The notes beneath the pieces were generated by a model. That model was not told where the DNA came from. It saw only the letters and a program-made list of their open reading frames with translations, and searched no databases. From Manis javanica (taxonomy: Eukaryota > Chordata > Mammalia > Pholidota > Manidae): a stretch of DNA of 64,000 nucleotides. The translations under genes were made by a program, and so were the position numbers. Shown in pieces: positions 61,647-64,000 of this stretch. How positions within the stretch are numbered: position 1 is the first letter of the stretch; each line of letters opens with the position of its first letter. The stretch covers positions 25,997,343 to 26,061,342 of the forward strand of contig NC_133156.1 in NCBI RefSeq assembly GCF_040802235.1, in the 5' to 3' direction.

Positions 61647-61772
61647 TTGTCTTGGTCTTAGTGTTTGCTATCTGTTGGACCCCATTCCACATTGATCGGC
61701 TCTTCTTCAGCTTTGTGGAGGAGTGGACTGAATCCCTAGCTGCCGTGTTCAATCTCATCCATGTGGTGTCAG
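61647..61772 (+). CDS. NMUR2: NMUR2 coding exon 3 (TM6, ECL3, start of TM7)
   Basis: This 126-nt exon encodes residues 268-309. TM6 carries FAICWTPFH, which contains the class A CWxP switch at 277-280. The third extracellular loop (FVEEWTES) and the start of TM7 ([10 protein letters not shown]) follow. The acceptor is TTCTTTTGCAG at 61646 and the donor is GTAAAA at 61773. The final G is the first base of a split Gly codon. TM7 NPxxY and the cytoplasmic tail are not in the window, so exon 4 must lie more than 2.2 kb further on. The gene is therefore incomplete here, but nothing in the visible part suggests inactivation. Confidence 0.95.
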
Positions 61773-62264
61773 GTAAAATCTCAGCTGGTTTTGTTGTACC
61801 ACAAGTGTCCGTAATTGCAGCTGCTTCATCTTAGAGCACAGATGCTATCTGGACACAGTGCACTGATTTGTCATGGGGACCTGCCATACTGTAACAAAGA
61901 TGCTTGATTTGTATTTTATTAAAATTTGGCTTAGGTGTGTTACTGGTCCAAAAGAAATATCCCAGACCACTATTGTAGGTGCTACACTATGGAAGACCCA
62001 CCTCTAAACATGGTGATTATAGCAGGCCAACGATCTGAGGAGTGACTCCTTTGGTTTTGTTTCCTGTAACCATGTGATTGAATTGGTTCTTATTTATTGA
62101 ACGACCATGTCCCTGAAATCTCATGTTATCTTCAGCAAGCGTTAGATATTCATGAAACCTAAACAATATTCACAGTCCATTAAGCTGTGCTTTCAGGCTA
62201 CTTTAATGCTGCTTATTAGGGATACCATAGAATATGCTGGACATAGTGATGGAAGGATCACTCA

Positions 62265-62600
62265 GGCAGAGGACCTGGGTTTGTATCTCAGTTCCTCCCC
62301 TAACATTCTGCATGATCTGAAGAATGTGGCTTCCTTCAGGCCAAAGTTTCCTCAACTATGAAATGGCAATAATGCCTGCTCTATACAAACCATGGGCTGT
62401 GGTATGAAGCAAATGAAATAATAGCCAAGAAAGAGCTTGTCAAGCTGTAAAGTGCTATATAGGCTTCTATAATCATCAGAACAAGGTTGTTACATAGATA
62501 CAGTTGAAGAACCAGTGCCTCAAAGAAGAAATGACTTGCCCAAGGGCACTAAGCTGGCAAAGAGCAGAAACAAGACTGAAGCCCAGGTCATCTAACTTCA
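62265..62600 (+). mobile_element. NMUR2: Two adjacent MIR pieces in NMUR2 intron 3
   Basis: The first is on + (ACCTGGGTTTGTATCTCAGT, TCAACTATGAAATGGCAATA, GCTGTAAAGTGCTATATAGG). From about 62500 the sequence reads as MIR on - (TGCCTCAAAGAAGAAATGAC, TTGCCCAAGGGCACTAAGCT). Together they form an inverted pair. Confidence 0.6.
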
Positions 62601-63159
62601 AGTTCATGGTTCTTTCCCATAAAATGGAGCAGAGGATGGCCCCCCAGGGATACTCTTTCTCAGTCACTTTGACTGGTAGGCTCATATTTGGGCCACTCTG
62701 TCCCTTTAGCTAAGCTAGCCACTGGCTGGCTCTATGGGCTCTTTAAGATTGTAAGACATGAGCAGAGAAGAAAGATAAGATGAATTTGTACAAGTTAAGC
62801 TCCAGATGAGCACACAACAAAAACAATGTTCATATATATATATATTGAATACCATGTATATTGTCTACTATCTTCTTTTTTGTACTCACAGCAGGCCTTG
62901 GGTACAGCTTAGACCTAGACATTAGTACATTCCCTTATATTAATCTATTAGATATTCTGGACAAAACTCAAAAATATTTAAAGCTCCTATCTTTGTGGTT
63001 AATCTGTGAGAAATGGGAGTGTTTAAATAAAGTGGAAAACACTACAGGATCACAGGAAACTTGACTAGTTGACTATACCTCTCCAGATGCATCAAGAAAA
63101 CCATTCTAAGATTTCCAGATTATGTCATTTCTAATAATATTTTCCTGTTAAAGTATCAT

Positions 63160-63752
63160 CCCTCCCTCTCCCCATTGCCAACCAGATGAAGTCTAAACCT
63201 CTTAAATGCTACAAAAAATGTCCCCAACTTGCCTCTTGATCCTCAAGTTATAGTATTTCTATTCATAAACCATAAACTCATCAAACTGGTTAATTAGTTA
63301 ATCATATTGCAGTATGCCTATGTGATAGAACTTTCCACCTGTTCTGCATCATTCTTGTGTAGTGACACCACTCCTGCCTCTGCACATTTGCACGTGCTCT
63401 GCCTTCTACTTGCAGTACTCTCACCTCTCCTTCCCAACTACTTCCTACCCATTTCAGGATCTGACTAGTGTCCATTATCCCCATTAATTCTATCATGACT
63501 ATCACAATCCTTCTGTTTATGCCATTATGTGAATTTCCATAGCATGACTGTTGGTATCACATATTTTGCCCTTAACTAATAGTGTTTGTTATTGTGCTGT
63601 TGTTAATTACTGGAGATAGGCATTGATCTTGCCTCTGTAATACTCTTCCAAATCTTTGGAAAGCAAATTCTAAATCCACAACCTTCCAATGTGCCTCAAA
63701 ATTCCTGGCACATAATAAGAGTTCAATTAGTATTTATTCATTGAACAAATTG
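63160..63752 (+). mobile_element. NMUR2: L2 3' region in NMUR2 intron 3
   Basis: L2-like ORF end (GCACATTTGCACGTGCTCTG, CTTCTACTTGCAGTACTCTC) and 3' terminus (TTCCTGGCACATAATAAGAG, TTCAATTAGTATTTATTCAT). Confidence 0.7.
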
Positions 63753-64000
63753 ACAGTTCATGGAAATAGTCTCCTTTATTCCTCCCTGTCCAACTCTGTA
63801 CACAGGGCATATGACACAGCGTCCTGAACCACATAAACAAGGACAATGATGAGTTTATGGATGACGATACCTATCATCTATTTTTTATTCTGAGCCATCC
63901 TTAGCCCCCCTGTGGATAGTATCTCAACTTTATCCACACAATAATCCAGACAGGTGGGTTAGAATGACATTATCATTCCCATTTTACAGAGAAATAAACC

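Larger units (their letters stand above)
61773..64000 (+). other. NMUR2: NMUR2 intron 3, 5' part (runs off window)
   Basis: Begins at the GTAAAA donor of exon 3. It contains MIR copies (about 62265-62600), a (TA)n run near 62835, an L2 fragment (63160-63750) and a MIR fragment at the window edge. No sequence encoding an NPxxY motif or receptor tail was seen before position 64000. Confidence 0.8.

Overview
The window is gene-poor nuclear DNA from a eutherian mammal. The one protein-coding gene I recognise is the neuromedin U receptor 2 gene (NMUR2), a peptide-binding G-protein-coupled receptor. It lies on the + strand in the last 10 kb. Three coding exons (54100-54816, 59617-59701, 61647-61772) have consensus splice sites and join in phase. 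The last exon, with the end of TM7 and the C-terminal tail, lies beyond position 64000. I see no rRNA, tRNA, CRISPR or operon-like features.

The 54 kb upstream of NMUR2 is intergenic sequence built from layered transposons. The oldest layer is MIR and L2 fragments, MER5-like DNA transposon pieces, MaLR-type LTRs and one old L1 3' end (17083-18030). A middle layer is solo LTRs of at least two endogenous retrovirus families: 1737-2235 and 23644-24134; 8311-8739 and 9459-9768. The youngest layer is L1: a full-length element on + at 42037-48880 and truncated copies at 14169-15239 (-), 25307-25646 (+), 27166-28767 (-) and 30064-32188 (-).

The most interesting structure is a chimeric retrotransposon. 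The L1 at 42037 does not end at its own poly(A). It continues through a short segment, a second A-run, about 1.6 kb of retrovirus-derived sequence (part of an env transmembrane subunit plus a probable LTR ending in AATAAA), a third poly(A), 31 bp more and a fourth poly(A). One 17-bp target-site duplication then closes the whole ~8.7 kb unit, which splits a MIR. A second, 5'-truncated copy at 12327-15239 on the - strand carries the same L1/poly(A)/env/LTR junctions at an unrelated site with its own duplication. This fits an L1 lineage that captured a retroviral 3' end by read-through (serial 3' transduction) and then kept mobilising it. The same L1 has a 5' UTR of ~200-bp tandem monomers and a 33-bp tandem repeat encoding the ORF1 coiled coil.

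Organism: the window lacks Alu, B1/B2, carnivore tRNA-Lys SINEs, ruminant Bov SINEs and equine ERE elements, while young L1 is abundant. This argues against primates, rodents, carnivores, ruminants and horses. I recall tails of this kind from pangolin (Manis) genomes, so pangolin is my best guess, at low to moderate confidence. All repeat family names are from memory of consensus features, not from a search.
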